The translations under genes and the position numbers were made by a program. From Aquificales bacterium (GTDB lineage: Bacteria; Aquificota; Aquificia; Aquificales; QOAS01), in assembly GCA_012962155.1 (NCBI GenBank), contig DTXZ01000015.1, positions 1 through 32,736 on the forward strand: DNA of 32,736 nt, in the 5' to 3' direction. The notes beneath the pieces are model-generated. The model had not been told where the DNA came from, made no database searches, and was given only the letters and a program-made list of their open reading frames with translations. Positions within the stretch are counted from its first letter, which is position 1; every line of letters starts with the position of its first letter. Below are positions 21,880 to 32,603 of the stretch, one piece after another.

Positions 21880-22881
21880 GTGAGGAAGATAGCCATTTCT
21901 TTGGGAGACCCCGCTGGCATTTCCTATGAATGTATGGTAAAGGCCCTTCCCGCTTTGGAAGAAGACAAAGCCTACATCCTTTACGGGGAAGAGGCGGTTT
22001 TAAGGTTGGCCAAAGAGAAATTTAACCCCGATTTTAAATACAAACCTATTGGAGATATTTCGGAGGTAAAAACTCCCGGGATTTATCTGATAAGTCTAAA
22101 CCGGGTAAAGGGTGTTTTGGGAATAAAACCGTCTGAAAGTGCGGGTTTTATAGCGGTTACCTACTTGGGTAGGATGTCCGCCGACGTCCTTAGGGGGGAA
22201 ATAGACGCCATCGTAACCTTGCCCCTAAGCAAATATTGGGCTAAAAAGGGGGGTAAGTTTTCCTTTCCCGGGCAGACGGAGTTTGTGGCCTTTTTTCAGA
22301 AAACCGAAGAGTTTGCGATGATGTTTTACTCCCCAGAACTAAAGGTGGTTCTTCAGACTATCCACATACCGCTAAAGGATGTGGCCAAGTTTCTAAGCCC
22401 AACCTCGGTTGCGGAGAAACTAAGGCTCATCCACCGGGAGTTTGTAAGGTTTTGGGGCAAAAAACCCAAGATAGGGGTTTTGGGATTGAACCCCCATGCC
22501 GGCGAGGGAGGGCTGTTGGGAACCGAGGAGGGGGAAATTATCCAACCCGCAATAGAAACGGTAAGGGAGGAAGGTATAGACTGCGAAGGTCCTTTGGTAC
22601 CCGACACCGCTTTCCTCCTTAAGGACAGGTTTGACGTTTTCCTCGCAATGTATCACGACCAAGGGCTTATTCCTTTCAAACTTTTGGCTTTTGATAGGGG
22701 GGTAAACCTCACGTTGGGGCTTCCCGTTCCCCGAACTTCGCCCGACCACGGGACAGCCTTTGACATAGCTTGGAAAGGTATTTGCAACCCTATGGCTACC
22801 ATAAACGCCATAAAGCTTGCCAACCGCTTGGCGGAGAAATCCTACAAAGAAATATTTTTAAGGGGAAATGAAAATGGTTAA
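21880..22881 (+). CDS. pdxA: 4-hydroxythreonine-4-phosphate dehydrogenase PdxA (GTG start)
   Basis: [74 protein letters not shown]. Confidence 0.95.
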   Translation: MRKIAISLGDPAGISYECMVKALPALEEDKAYILYGEEAVLRLAKEKFNPDFKYKPIGDISEVKTPGIYLISLNRVKGVLGIKPSESAGFIAVTYLGRMSADVLRGEIDAIVTLPLSKYWAKKGGKFSFPGQTEFVAFFQKTEEFAMMFYSPELKVVLQTIHIPLKDVAKFLSPTSVAEKLRLIHREFVRFWGKKPKIGVLGLNPHAGEGGLLGTEEGEIIQPAIETVREEGIDCEGPLVPDTAFLLKDRFDVFLAMYHDQGLIPFKLLAFDRGVNLTLGLPVPRTSPDHGTAFDIAWKGICNPMATINAIKLANRLAEKSYKEIFLRGNENG

Positions 22882-24766
22882 GGAAAAATCCAACCTTACC
22901 TCCGGAGGGGGCCTGTCCCGCTATCCCGAAACCTTCGACGTGGCGGTAATAGGGGCGGGACATGCGGGAATAGAGGCCGCACTAATAGCCGCCCGAATGG
23001 GTGCTAAGGTTGTGGTTTTCACCATAAATGCAGACTTTATAGGCCAGATGCCCTGTAACCCCTCCATAGGGGGTGTGGCAAAAGGTATTGTGGTTAGAGA
23101 AATTGACGTCCTCGGTGGGGAGATGGCAAAGGCTATAGACCAAACGGGTATTCAGTTCAAGATGCTAAACACCAAAAAGGGGAAAGCGGTGTGGTCCCCC
23201 CGGGCTCAAGCGGATAAAAAACTCTACCGCTCTTATATGAAAAGGGTTTTGGAACATGGGGAAAACCTTTGGATCCACCAAGATGAGGTTGTAGACATAG
23301 TCCTAAACGACAATAACGAGGTTGTGGCGGTAAAAACCAAATTGGGTTTGGAAATACCTACGAAAACAGTTGTGGTAACGACGGGAACTTTTTTAAACGG
23401 AAAAATCTTTATAGGCGACAGGGTAATACCCGCCGGGAGAATGTGGGAACCTCCCGCCAACGGGTTGGAGCACTTTTATAAAAGGTTGGGTTTTCCCCTC
23501 CGGCGTTTCAAGACGGGAACGCCGGCCCGTCTGGATAAGAGAACTATAAATTTTTCCTTTTTGGAAATAGCACCCGGGGATGACCCCCCGCCCAAATTCA
23601 GCTTCTGGACCGACCCCAAGGGGAGCTACTGGTTTCCCAAAGGAAAAGAGCAAATGCCATGCTGGATTACCTATACGACCCCTAAAACCCACGAGATAAT
23701 AAGGAAGAACCTCCACCGAACCGCCCTTTACGGTGGACTAATAAAAGGTGTGGGTCCCCGATATTGCCCCTCCATAGAGGACAAAATAGTAAAGTTCCCC
23801 GATAAGGAACGCCACCAAGTATTTTTGGAACCCGAAGGGTGGGACACTATAGAAATCTACCCTAACGGTCTTTCGACCTCCTTACCCGAAGAGGTGCAAT
23901 GGGAGATGTATCGCTCCATCCCCGGTTTGGAAAATGTAAGGCTTATAAGACCCGCCTATGCGATTGAATACGACATAGTAGACCCGATGGAGTTATATCC
24001 CACTTTGGAAACCAAAAGGGTTAGGGGTTTATTCCACGCGGGTAACTTCAACGGGACAACCGGTTATGAGGAGGCGGCGGGGCAGGGTATTTTAGCGGGG
24101 ATAAACGCAGCCTTAAAGGCTTTCGGTAAATCTCCTATAGTTTTGAGAAGGGATGAGAGCTACATAGGGGTTATGGTGGACGACCTTACCACCAAAGGTG
24201 TTACCGAACCTTATAGGCTGTTTACCTCCCGTGCCGAGTGGAGGTTGCACCTTAGACAGGATAACGCCCTTGTGAGACTGGGCAAGCTGGCAAGAAAATT
24301 GGGAACTTTAACCCAAGAGCAATACCAACTCTTAGAAGAAGCCCTAAAAGAGTATGAGGAATTTAAAAAACGCTACTCGGAAGCGAAAGTTGTAGTCCAC
24401 CTCGGGGGACAGAAGAAAAAGCTCACCGTTAAAGAGTATCTAAAGAGACCCGACACCTCCTTGGAAGACCTAAAAGACCAAATACCGCTCCCCAAAATCG
24501 ATTGGGTTAAAGAGGAGCTAGAAATTGAGTTTAAGTACGAACCCTACCTAGAGAGGGAGAAAAAGCTAAACGAGAAACTCAAAAAGTTGGAGAGCGTAAA
24601 GATTCCTCCCGACATAGATTGGGATAAAGTTCCCGGCCTTTCCACCGAGGCCCGCCAAAAGTTAAAGAGGATAAAACCCCTAACGGTGGGACAGGCTTCA
24701 AGAATAGACGGGGTAACGCCCGCCCATATAACCGCCATACTCATTTATTTGGGAAAGTTGGATTAA
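22868..24766 (+). CDS. mnmG: tRNA uridine-5-carboxymethylaminomethyl modification enzyme MnmG (GidA)
   Basis: [99 protein letters not shown]. Overlaps pdxA by 14 nt. Confidence 0.97.
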   Translation: MKMVKEKSNLTSGGGLSRYPETFDVAVIGAGHAGIEAALIAARMGAKVVVFTINADFIGQMPCNPSIGGVAKGIVVREIDVLGGEMAKAIDQTGIQFKMLNTKKGKAVWSPRAQADKKLYRSYMKRVLEHGENLWIHQDEVVDIVLNDNNEVVAVKTKLGLEIPTKTVVVTTGTFLNGKIFIGDRVIPAGRMWEPPANGLEHFYKRLGFPLRRFKTGTPARLDKRTINFSFLEIAPGDDPPPKFSFWTDPKGSYWFPKGKEQMPCWITYTTPKTHEIIRKNLHRTALYGGLIKGVGPRYCPSIEDKIVKFPDKERHQVFLEPEGWDTIEIYPNGLSTSLPEEVQWEMYRSIPGLENVRLIRPAYAIEYDIVDPMELYPTLETKRVRGLFHAGNFNGTTGYEEAAGQGILAGINAALKAFGKSPIVLRRDESYIGVMVDDLTTKGVTEPYRLFTSRAEWRLHLRQDNALVRLGKLARKLGTLTQEQYQLLEEALKEYEEFKKRYSEAKVVVHLGGQKKKLTVKEYLKRPDTSLEDLKDQIPLPKIDWVKEELEIEFKYEPYLEREKKLNEKLKKLESVKIPPDIDWDKVPGLSTEARQKLKRIKPLTVGQASRIDGVTPAHITAILIYLGKLD

Positions 24767-24799
24767 ATATTTTTGTCCCCTTTACCCTTTGGTTTATAC

Positions 24800-25174
24800 C
24801 TATCCCGCCAAAATTCTAGCCAAAACTATGCCCAAAATTGTGGCTATAAAACAGAGGAGATTTGTAACCAACACATAGCCAAAGGCCTTAAGCCAATAAC
24901 CTTGGGATATTAAAAAGACGGTTTCATAACTAAAGGAGGAAAAAGTTGTAAAGGCACCCAAAAAGCCGACGACGAAGAAGGCCTTACTTTGGGGGGGTAA
25001 AAGTAGGTGTTCCAAAAAGTAGTGGATAAAAAAACCTATAATAAAGCTACCCACCACATTGACCGTTAGAGTTCCAAGCGGAAAGGCGACCCCCGTCTTT
25101 TTTTGAACGTAGGTGGTAACCAAATACCTCAAAACAGCCCCTATTGAACCTCCCAAGGCTACCCACACCCACAC
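24800..25174 (-). CDS. crcB: Fluoride ion channel CrcB/FluC
   Basis: WVALGGSIGAVLRYLV, FPLGTLTVNVVGSFIIGFF, VGFLGAFTTFSSFSYETV: canonical CrcB motifs. Confidence 0.95.
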   Translation of the reverse strand: MWVWVALGGSIGAVLRYLVTTYVQKKTGVAFPLGTLTVNVVGSFIIGFFIHYFLEHLLLPPQSKAFFVVGFLGAFTTFSSFSYETVFLISQGYWLKAFGYVLVTNLLCFIATILGIVLARILAG

Positions 25175-25201
25175 AAAAGGGGGTTATTTTATAGCTTTTG
25201 T

Positions 25202-26491
25202 ATGACCTACGATGTTATAGTTGTAGGCGGTGGTATTACGGGGTTGGTTAGTTCCTTTTACCTGACACTTAGGGGTAAAAGGGTTTTGCTTTTGGAAAAA
25301 AACCCCCGATGGGGTGGAAATATAAAAACCTACTCCGATGGTCGTTACACCTTTGAGGAGGGACCCCAAACGATTTTGGCAAATTCCCCCGCCGTTTGGG
25401 ATTTGGTAAGGAGGCTAAATGCACCCGTTTGTAAGGCAAACCCTTCTTCCCAGCTTAGGTTTATCTACAAAAGGGAAAAACTTATACCTATCCCTCTGAA
25501 GCCGTGGGAATTTTTTACCTCTCCGCTGGTAGGTTTTAAAGCGAAGGTAAAACTTCTTAAGGAATTTTTTGTTAAACCTTCCCAAAAGGAGGATGAGAGC
25601 GTAGCGGAATTTACCATCCGCCACTTTGGGGAGGAGTTTTTAAAGTATTTTATCCAACCCTTTGTGTCGGGGATATACGCGGGGGATTCCAAAAAGCTTA
25701 GCGTTCGCTACGCTTTTCCCAAGCTATACGAAATAGAGAGGCGTTACGGTTCGCTCTTAAAAGCCTTTTTAAAGGAGAGAAGGGTAGCCCCAAAGGGGGA
25801 ATTAATCTCCTTTGCGGGGGGGCTATCAACCCTAATAAAACTCCTGGCGGAAAAGGTCAAGGAAAAGAGACTTCAAACGGAAGTTTTAAGTGTGGAAAAA
25901 AGCGGCAACCTCTACAAGGTAAAAACCAACGCGGGTAATTACTACAGCAGGAAAGTAGTTTTGACTACCCCCGCCTATATAACCGCCAAACTTTTGGGGA
26001 AAATTTTTCCACCGGCAAAGGAACTTGAAAAAATTACCTATCCGCGGGTGGCCGTGGTCTCTTTGAGCTTTCCCAAAATAGGGTTAAGGGGTTTCGGATT
26101 TTTAAACGCGGAAGGTTTAAAAATTTTGGGAGCTATCTTTGTAAGTTCCCTTTTTGAAAACCGATGCCCACCCGAAGAAGATTGCGTTAGCGTATTCCTT
26201 TGCGGCGAAACCCAAAAAGAGGTTTGCCGACTGGGGGAAGGGGAAATCTTAAAACTGGCTAAGGGGGAGATTGAAAAGGTATTTCCCCAAATAGGGGAGT
26301 TCAGGTTTGAAAAGGTAACCCTTTGGGAACGCTCCATACCCCAATACACCTTGGGGTATGGAAAGTTTTACAAAATAGAGGAGGAACTGAAAAAGAAAGA
26401 ACCCAATCTCTTTATAGCGGGTAACTTTTTTGGTGGGAGCTCCCTCGCCAAGTGTATAGAAAAGGGAAAAAAATTGGGCGAAAGCTTATAA
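25202..26491 (+). CDS. hemG: Protoporphyrinogen oxidase-like FAD-dependent amine oxidase
   Basis: YDVIVVGGGITGLVSSFYLTLRGKRVLLLEKNPRWGGNIKT, FIQPFVSGIYAGDSKKLSVRYAFPKLYEIERRYGSLLKAF, C-terminal LFIAGNFFGGSSLAKCIEKGK. HemY/PPOX-type; symbol convention varies. Confidence 0.85.
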   Translation: MTYDVIVVGGGITGLVSSFYLTLRGKRVLLLEKNPRWGGNIKTYSDGRYTFEEGPQTILANSPAVWDLVRRLNAPVCKANPSSQLRFIYKREKLIPIPLKPWEFFTSPLVGFKAKVKLLKEFFVKPSQKEDESVAEFTIRHFGEEFLKYFIQPFVSGIYAGDSKKLSVRYAFPKLYEIERRYGSLLKAFLKERRVAPKGELISFAGGLSTLIKLLAEKVKEKRLQTEVLSVEKSGNLYKVKTNAGNYYSRKVVLTTPAYITAKLLGKIFPPAKELEKITYPRVAVVSLSFPKIGLRGFGFLNAEGLKILGAIFVSSLFENRCPPEEDCVSVFLCGETQKEVCRLGEGEILKLAKGEIEKVFPQIGEFRFEKVTLWERSIPQYTLGYGKFYKIEEELKKKEPNLFIAGNFFGGSSLAKCIEKGKKLGESL

Positions 26492-26503
26492 CATAACCCG
26501 CTA

Positions 26504-26986
26504 ATGCTTGAAGGATTTTTACCTCCCGAGTGGATAGATGCCGCCAAAGAGCTTGTTAAAGACTACGGCTATTGGGCGCTATTTGTTATCTCTTTTACCG
26601 AGGCCTTTATTAACCCCATAGTACCTTACATCTTTATAGCGGGCGCCCCCTATTTCGGTTTAGACCTTTGGTTGTCCGCCGTTATTTCCTACCTCGGAAA
26701 CCTTTTGGGGGCGGCTTTTACCTACTACCTGGGGAAGCATTTGGGTGAAAAGTGGGGTAAAAAAATTCTAGGAGAAAGGCTTTACTTCAAAGGTGAAATT
26801 CTTTTTAACCGCTACGGTTTTTGGGCGGTTATTCTCGGCGAACCCTTTAAGTTGGTCTGTTGGTTGGGGGGGATTTTCCAAATGGAGTTTTTCCGATATA
26901 TGCTCGCCACCGCCTTAAGTAGAGGTGTGAGAATTTTCGGGTTTACCCTTTTGGTTCAGTTGGGTATAGACCTTTTCTCAAAATGA
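26504..26986 (+). CDS. DedA/YqaA-like VTT-domain membrane protein
   Basis: DYGYWALFVISFTEAFINPIVPYIFIAGAPYFGLDLWLSAVISYLGNLLGAAFTYYLGKHLGEKWGKKIL, typical of SNARE-associated/VTT proteins. Confidence 0.8.
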   Translation: MLEGFLPPEWIDAAKELVKDYGYWALFVISFTEAFINPIVPYIFIAGAPYFGLDLWLSAVISYLGNLLGAAFTYYLGKHLGEKWGKKILGERLYFKGEILFNRYGFWAVILGEPFKLVCWLGGIFQMEFFRYMLATALSRGVRIFGFTLLVQLGIDLFSK

Positions 26987-27469
26987 GCCAAAGAGGTCTT
27001 TGCAACACAACTTTAATTGTTTTAGGGTTTTTTCCATCAACCTCTTGTGTCCACCTTCCCAATACACCTTCCCGCAGGAGGGACAAAGCGTAAAGTTTTT
27101 TCCACACCTTAAAGCCCCTTCGGGGATTTTACCCTTTATCTCCTCGGGTGTTACGGGTTTTAACTTATCCAGACAGAGGGGACAGTAATTGAGTCTCAAG
27201 TTAGGGCTTAGATTAAAGTGGTTCAATACCATACAGAGTTGGGTTTTCCAATCCTCCCAATTGGGAAGAATTAGGTATTCAACCTTTAGATTTTTAAGGT
27301 TTTTTTCAAGCCTTCGGGAGGTTGTCAACACCCTACACCTTCCACCTGCGCAGAGAGAAATTTCCTTTTTGGACAGTTTGGGAACCACCTTTGTGGGATA
27401 GCCAAAGAGGGTAAGCCAAAGGGCTACCCTACTTAGGTGGATTTGGGTTAAAAACTTAAAATCTTTCAC
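26978..27469 (-). CDS. Mut7-C-like RNase domain protein with C-terminal zinc ribbon (predicted GTG start)
   Basis: [26 protein letters not shown] resembles the Mut7-C N-terminus; zinc ribbon CPLC...[16 protein letters not shown] at 27469 proposed; the track's upstream extension to 27598 is antisense to trpB. Confidence 0.72.
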   Translation of the reverse strand: MKDFKFLTQIHLSRVALWLTLFGYPTKVVPKLSKKEISLCAGGRCRVLTTSRRLEKNLKNLKVEYLILPNWEDWKTQLCMVLNHFNLSPNLRLNYCPLCLDKLKPVTPEEIKGKIPEGALRCGKNFTLCPSCGKVYWEGGHKRLMEKTLKQLKLCCKDLFGSF

Positions 27470-27470
27470 T

Positions 27471-28673
27471 ATGTCTACTAATCTACCCGACGAAAGGGGA
27501 TATTTCGGAGACTTCGGGGGGAGATTCGTTCCCGAAACTCTAATGGACGCTTTGGAAAAATTAGATGAGGAATACAAAAAGGCAAAAAACGACCCCAAGT
27601 TTTGGAAAACTTATGAATACTACCTTAGGGAGTATGTGGGAAGACCTACCCCTTTGCAGTTCGCTGAAAGACTGAGCAAATACGTGGGCGGGGCAAAAAT
27701 TTACCTAAAGAGGGAAGATTTAAACCACACCGGCGCCCACAAAATCAACAATACCGTGGGGCAGGCACTGCTAACCCTCCGTATGGGTAAAAAAAGGGTT
27801 ATAGCGGAAACGGGTGCGGGACAGCATGGGGTTGCCACCGCCACCGCCGCGGCTCTCTTTGGGCTGGATTGCGTCGTTTACATGGGAGAAGAAGACGCCC
27901 GCAGGCAGGCTCTAAATGTTTTCAGAATGGAGCTTTTGGGAGCAAAGGTTGAGGTGGTGAAAAAAGGTTCAAGGACTCTAAAAGATGCCATAAACGAAGC
28001 CCTACGGGATTGGGTTACCAATGTGGAAACAACTCATTACATAATAGGTTCCGTAGTAGGACCCCACCCCTTTCCCGAAATTGTAAGAGACTTTCAAAGC
28101 GTAATAGGAAAGGAGACCAAAAGGCAAATTTTGGAAAAGGAGGGGAGACTCCCCGATGCCATAGTGGCTTGCGTAGGGGGCGGAAGCAACGCTATGGGTA
28201 TTTTCTATCCCTTTATAGAGGATGGAAAAGTGCGTTTGATAGGGGTAGAAGCGGGGGGAAGAGGTTTGGAAAGCGGACAGCACGCGGCATCCTTGCTAAG
28301 GGGGTCGGTGGGAGTTTTGCACGGGATGAAAAGTTATTTCCTTCAAAGCGAAGAGGGACAAATACTGACCACCCACTCCATCTCCGCAGGCTTGGATTAT
28401 CCCGGCGTTGGACCCGAACACGCTTGGTTAAAAGAATCGGGAAGGGCGGAATACGCGAGCGCAACCGACGAAGAAGCCTTGGAAGGCTTTAAACTCCTTT
28501 CCAAGACCGAAGGTATTATCCCAGCCCTCGAAAGCGCCCACGCGGTAATAAAGGCGGTTAAAATAGCGAGGGAAATAGGAAAGGACGGGATAGTTGTGAT
28601 AAACCTTTCGGGAAGGGGAGACAAAGACGTAAGAAGCGTTATGGAACACTTAGGGTGGAAATTTGAAATTTAA
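27471..28673 (+). CDS. trpB: Tryptophan synthase beta chain
   Basis: [37 protein letters not shown] (PLP Lys), [24 protein letters not shown]. Confidence 0.97.
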   Translation: MSTNLPDERGYFGDFGGRFVPETLMDALEKLDEEYKKAKNDPKFWKTYEYYLREYVGRPTPLQFAERLSKYVGGAKIYLKREDLNHTGAHKINNTVGQALLTLRMGKKRVIAETGAGQHGVATATAAALFGLDCVVYMGEEDARRQALNVFRMELLGAKVEVVKKGSRTLKDAINEALRDWVTNVETTHYIIGSVVGPHPFPEIVRDFQSVIGKETKRQILEKEGRLPDAIVACVGGGSNAMGIFYPFIEDGKVRLIGVEAGGRGLESGQHAASLLRGSVGVLHGMKSYFLQSEEGQILTTHSISAGLDYPGVGPEHAWLKESGRAEYASATDEEALEGFKLLSKTEGIIPALESAHAVIKAVKIAREIGKDGIVVINLSGRGDKDVRSVMEHLGWKFEI

Positions 28674-28674
28674 A

Positions 28675-29307
28675 TCACCCGAAGAGATTTTTCTTTTTTA
28701 AAAATTCCTTTATCGGTTTGTAGTTTCTTCTGTGGATTTCCAAAACTCCAAAGGTTTTCACCGCTTTAATATGCTCTCCCGTTGGGTAGCCTTTGTGCTT
28801 TTCAAAACCGTATTGGGGGTAAATTTCCGAATAGCACTCCATTATTCGGTCTCTTATAACTTTGGCGACTACGCTGGCTGAGGCTACGGAAAAAATTTTC
28901 TCATCCCCCTTAGGCGGGGAAAATACGGGAATACCTAACCCCTTTAAAGGCATATAATCGGTAAAGACCGCGGAAACCTTAAAGGGAATTTTTTTTAAAG
29001 CCTTTAAGTAAGCCAATTTCGTGGCTTGGTAGATGTTTAACCTCTCAATTTCGCCGGGTGTGGCAAAGGCTACGCTTACCGCCAAAGCTTTTCTGACTAT
29101 TCTTTTGAAGAAATACTCCCGCTCCGCGGTGGAAAGTTTTTTACTATCCCTGTCCAAAAAGGGAGTGGTGAAGGGGGGATAAACCACGCAAGCTACTACC
29201 ACCGGTCCCGCCAGAGGTCCTCTTCCCGCCTCGTCCAAACCCGCCACCAACTCACCCTTTTCCCAGTAGGGTTTTTCTAAAAGTTCCATTGCTCTATTTA
29301 CTTTCAT
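28675..29307 (-). CDS. rnhB: Ribonuclease HII
   Basis: LVAGLDEAGRGPLAGPVVVACVV, RDSKKLS, VASASVVAKVIRDRIM, YGFEKHKGYPTGEHI. Confidence 0.96.
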   Translation of the reverse strand: MKVNRAMELLEKPYWEKGELVAGLDEAGRGPLAGPVVVACVVYPPFTTPFLDRDSKKLSTAEREYFFKRIVRKALAVSVAFATPGEIERLNIYQATKLAYLKALKKIPFKVSAVFTDYMPLKGLGIPVFSPPKGDEKIFSVASASVVAKVIRDRIMECYSEIYPQYGFEKHKGYPTGEHIKAVKTFGVLEIHRRNYKPIKEFLKKKNLFG

Positions 29308-29589
29308 AGTTAAAAATTCTACCGCTCGGAAACCCCGTATCTCTTAAAACCTCATGTATATGTTCGTTTAGATACTGATTAATACTCTTATACCCCTTAT
29401 CTATCAGCCATTCAATAAGGAAAGAACTATGCAAGTATAGACCTCGGAGCAAGAAATCTTATAGTTTTAAAGAAAAGAATACAGATACTAGGATAGGAAG
29501 ATAGAAAAGTATCAATCAAAGCTTGCAAATTTATCAAAATTAAAAGAACAAATAGGAAGGTGTTTAGGTATTTGAGGATATACAAAACT

Positions 29590-29619
29590 CCGAAGTCAAG
29601 CTCCGCATCTTTGATTCGG
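29590..29619 (-). terminator. Candidate Rho-independent terminator downstream of gatB
   Basis: Minus strand CCGAA-TCAA-loop-TTGA-(C)-TTCGG stem followed by AGTTTTGT; imperfect stem and short T-tract. Confidence 0.45.
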
Positions 29620-29628
29620 GGTGGTTGG

Positions 29629-31065
29629 CTAACCCTTTTCCAGTAATTCTTTAAGGATTTTATTTACCAACTGGGGATTGGCCTTTCCTTTGGTTTTTCT
29701 CATAACTTGTCCCACGAGGAAACCTATAACCTTCGTTTGTCCGCTTTTGTATTTTTGGACCGCATCGGGGTTTTCCTTCAAAACCTCTTCTACAACCGGT
29801 TTTATAGCACCTTCGTCGCTAATCTGTTTGAGACCCTTTTCCTCCACCAATTGTTTTGCGCTTTTACCCGTTTGGAGCATCTCCTTAAGTAGTCCTTTTG
29901 CGATTTTGACAGAGATTGTTCCCTCTTTTATCAGCTTTAAAAGCTCCGCTAATTTTTCGGCGGTCACGGGGTTTTTCTCCCAAGGGATTTCTAAATCCCT
30001 TAGGTTACCCAAAAGGTCGTTTAAAACCCAGTTGGCCACCGTTTTGGGGTCATTATAGAGTTTTAAAACTTCATCAAAGTAGTCCCCGTACTCTTTGTAG
30101 TCTACCAACGGTTTGGCTACCTTTTTGTCCAAACCGAGGTTTATATATCTTAAGAGTCTTTGATGGGGAAGTTCGGGCATAGTTTCCCTTACCCGGTCTA
30201 TCCATTCATCGGAAACCTTTAGGGGAAGCAGATCGGGGTCGGGGAAATATCGGTAATCTTCCGCCTCTTCCTTGGTTCTCATGGTGTAGGTTTTTCCGGT
30301 GGATGGGTCAAAGGTTCTAGTCTCCTGAACGATTGCCCCTCCCTTTTCTTTGACCTTTATTTGTCTATCTATTTCATATTCCAAAGCCTTTTGAACAAAT
30401 CTAAAGGAGTTTACGTTTTTTATCTCCACACGGGTTCCAAATTGGTCACTCCCTTTGGGGCGGATGGAAACGTTTATGTCGCACCTAAGTTGTCCCTTTT
30501 CCATGTCGGCGTCGGAAACCCCGATGTAACGCATTACATTTCTAAGGGTTTCTAAAAATACCCTAGCCTCCTCGGGGGAGTTGATGTCGGGTTCGGTTAC
30601 TATCTCCATTAGGGGAGTTCCCGCCCTGTTTAGGTCCACATAAGTTTTTTTACCCTCGTGAATGTTTTTTCCGGCATCCTCTTCCAAATGCAACCTTCTT
30701 ATCCTAACCCTTTTTGCGGTTCCGTTGCTTAGCTCTATATCAAGATATCCGTCGGTAGCCAAAGGGAGTTCGTATTGGGAAATCTGGTACCCCTTGGGAA
30801 GGTCGGGGTAGAAGTAATGTTTCCGCGCAAATACCGAAAGGTTATGTATTTTGCAGTTTAAAGCCAGTCCCGTCCTAATCCCGTATTCAACCGCCTTTTT
30901 ATTTATAACGGGGAGAGCCCCCGGCATTCCAAGGCATACGGGACAAACGTTGGTATTGGGTTCCGCTCCGAATTCTACCTTACAGGAGCAAAACATTTTG
31001 GTGGCGGTTTTCATTTGAACGTGTATTTCAAGGCCTATAATCGCTTCCCAGTCGCTTTTGGGCAT
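29629..31065 (-). CDS. gatB: Aspartyl/glutamyl-tRNA(Asn/Gln) amidotransferase subunit B
   Basis: [82 protein letters not shown]. Confidence 0.97.
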   Translation of the reverse strand: MPKSDWEAIIGLEIHVQMKTATKMFCSCKVEFGAEPNTNVCPVCLGMPGALPVINKKAVEYGIRTGLALNCKIHNLSVFARKHYFYPDLPKGYQISQYELPLATDGYLDIELSNGTAKRVRIRRLHLEEDAGKNIHEGKKTYVDLNRAGTPLMEIVTEPDINSPEEARVFLETLRNVMRYIGVSDADMEKGQLRCDINVSIRPKGSDQFGTRVEIKNVNSFRFVQKALEYEIDRQIKVKEKGGAIVQETRTFDPSTGKTYTMRTKEEAEDYRYFPDPDLLPLKVSDEWIDRVRETMPELPHQRLLRYINLGLDKKVAKPLVDYKEYGDYFDEVLKLYNDPKTVANWVLNDLLGNLRDLEIPWEKNPVTAEKLAELLKLIKEGTISVKIAKGLLKEMLQTGKSAKQLVEEKGLKQISDEGAIKPVVEEVLKENPDAVQKYKSGQTKVIGFLVGQVMRKTKGKANPQLVNKILKELLEKG

Positions 31066-31077
31066 AGAAGGAATAGT

Positions 31078-32049
31078 TTAAAGAACGAAAAACATGTAAA
31101 GGAGATACAAAAGACCGTTTAACAGTAAAAGGTATCCGTAGAGCTTACCTATAAACCTTATTTGGTATAAAACCAAAAGGCTTCCCAAAAGGGCTATAAA
31201 GCCCGCAATGATTCCGCTTCGACCTATATCCCATTCGGTAAAAATCAAGCCTACCGAAACCGGAATGGTAGATTGAAAAACCATCGCACCGGTAATATTT
31301 CCAAAGGCAAGCTCGTATTTACCTTTTAGACTCCAAAAGAAGCTGTTAAACTTTTCGGGTAATTCGGTTGCAACGGGGGCAACAAGCAGAGAGAACACCA
31401 GCGGTGTTATTCCCAGCGTTTGGGACAGGTTTTCAAGCGAGTGAACAAAGATTTCCACCGTCACAAATAAAACCAAAAGGGAGGATAGGAGCTGAAAGGC
31501 GGAGGTGAGGAAACTTTCGGGCATTTTAAGGTATTTAGAAAAGTGGAGGGTTTCTTCGCTTTCCACCCTATCCCCGCCCTTTTTTAAAACGTGGTATATG
31601 TAGTAAGCGTATCCGACGAGGAGTATAACCGCAAAGGAAAATTTCGCGATATGGAAACCTTCCAAAAAGGCGAGCATAATAGCGGGGGGGAAAAATAGTG
31701 TAAAGAAGGTCAAATCCCTTTTTATCAAAAAGGTGTCGGTATTTATAACCTTATCGCCTCTCAAAATAGAAGCCACCCCGATAATTAAAAATCCCAAAGT
31801 TGCAAGCATAAAGGGGGCACCGAGAATGGCCCCGTTTGCTATATGCTCCTTTGTAGAGGGAGAACCAAATAGAAGGGCTACTATAGGGACCAAGGTTTCG
31901 GGTAGAGCCGTTCCAACCGCGGCGAGCAAACTTCCCGCAACTCCATGGGACAGATTTAGGCGATTCCCTAAATCCTCAACCGCGTTGGTAAAGAATTCCG
32001 CCGCCAATAAAATCCCCACAAAGGAGGCAAAAAAGAGGAAAACGTCCAT
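31078..32049 (-). CDS. Sodium/calcium exchanger-superfamily (CaCA) membrane protein
   Basis: Two hydrophobic repeats: GVAGSLLAAVGTALPETLVPIVALLFG (alpha-1) and ITPLVFSLLVAPVATELPEKFNSFFWSLKGKYELAFGNITGAMVFQSTIPVSVGL (alpha-2). Confidence 0.88.
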   Translation of the reverse strand: MDVFLFFASFVGILLAAEFFTNAVEDLGNRLNLSHGVAGSLLAAVGTALPETLVPIVALLFGSPSTKEHIANGAILGAPFMLATLGFLIIGVASILRGDKVINTDTFLIKRDLTFFTLFFPPAIMLAFLEGFHIAKFSFAVILLVGYAYYIYHVLKKGGDRVESEETLHFSKYLKMPESFLTSAFQLLSSLLVLFVTVEIFVHSLENLSQTLGITPLVFSLLVAPVATELPEKFNSFFWSLKGKYELAFGNITGAMVFQSTIPVSVGLIFTEWDIGRSGIIAGFIALLGSLLVLYQIRFIGKLYGYLLLLNGLLYLLYMFFVL

Positions 32050-32068
32050 TATAAAAGGATATTAAAGA

Positions 32069-32602
32069 TTAAAACCCTGCGGGAAGTTCCTTGTAGCAGA
32101 ACCACCAATCAAGACATTTGTATTCGCCGTTTTTAGCCCCTTCAATTCTTCGTTTGACTTCTTCAACGGTGGTTGCGGGGGGAACTATAACATAATCTTT
32201 TCCATTAAAGATTCCGGGACCTTTCCATTCAATTTTATCCGCATACCAGTTGGCGGGGGTTGCTACGCCATATTTGTCGGTGGTTTGGAGGGCTTTAACG
32301 AGCCTTACAATTTCGGGAATATTCCTTCCGTTTTCAAGCGGATAGTAAAGTATTGCGCGGATAATCCCTTTGTTGTCCACCACAAAAACGGCCCTAACGG
32401 TATCAACCCCATCTTTGGGAAGCATATTTAGAGTTTTGGCAACTTTTCCGCCTACGTCCGCAATAATGGGATATTCAATTTGAACTCCGGTGTTTTCCTT
32501 AATCCACTCAATCCACTTAATGTGAGACCAAATTTGGTCTTCCGACAACCCTATGAGTTCGGTATTTAGGGCTCTAAACTCATTGTAGTGCTTACTTACC
32601 AT
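32069..32602 (-). pseudogene. Prx6/1-Cys-type peroxiredoxin lacking its N-terminus (no peroxidatic Cys region)
   Basis: [37 protein letters not shown]...[38 protein letters not shown]...TPANWYADK...[10 protein letters not shown] is Prx6-type. The usual upstream PADFTPVCTTEF region is absent; an in-frame TGA lies four codons upstream of the ATG. Confidence 0.75.
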
Positions 32603-32603
32603 G

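Noticed and set aside
25175-25201. Possible fluoride riboswitch upstream of crcB
   Set aside because: Only 27 bp separate crcB from the divergent gene; any leader would lie in coding sequence and no crcB motif was recognised.
28010-28492. 160-aa plus-strand ORF inside trpB
   Set aside because: Out-of-frame Arg/Gly-rich shadow of the well-conserved trpB frame.
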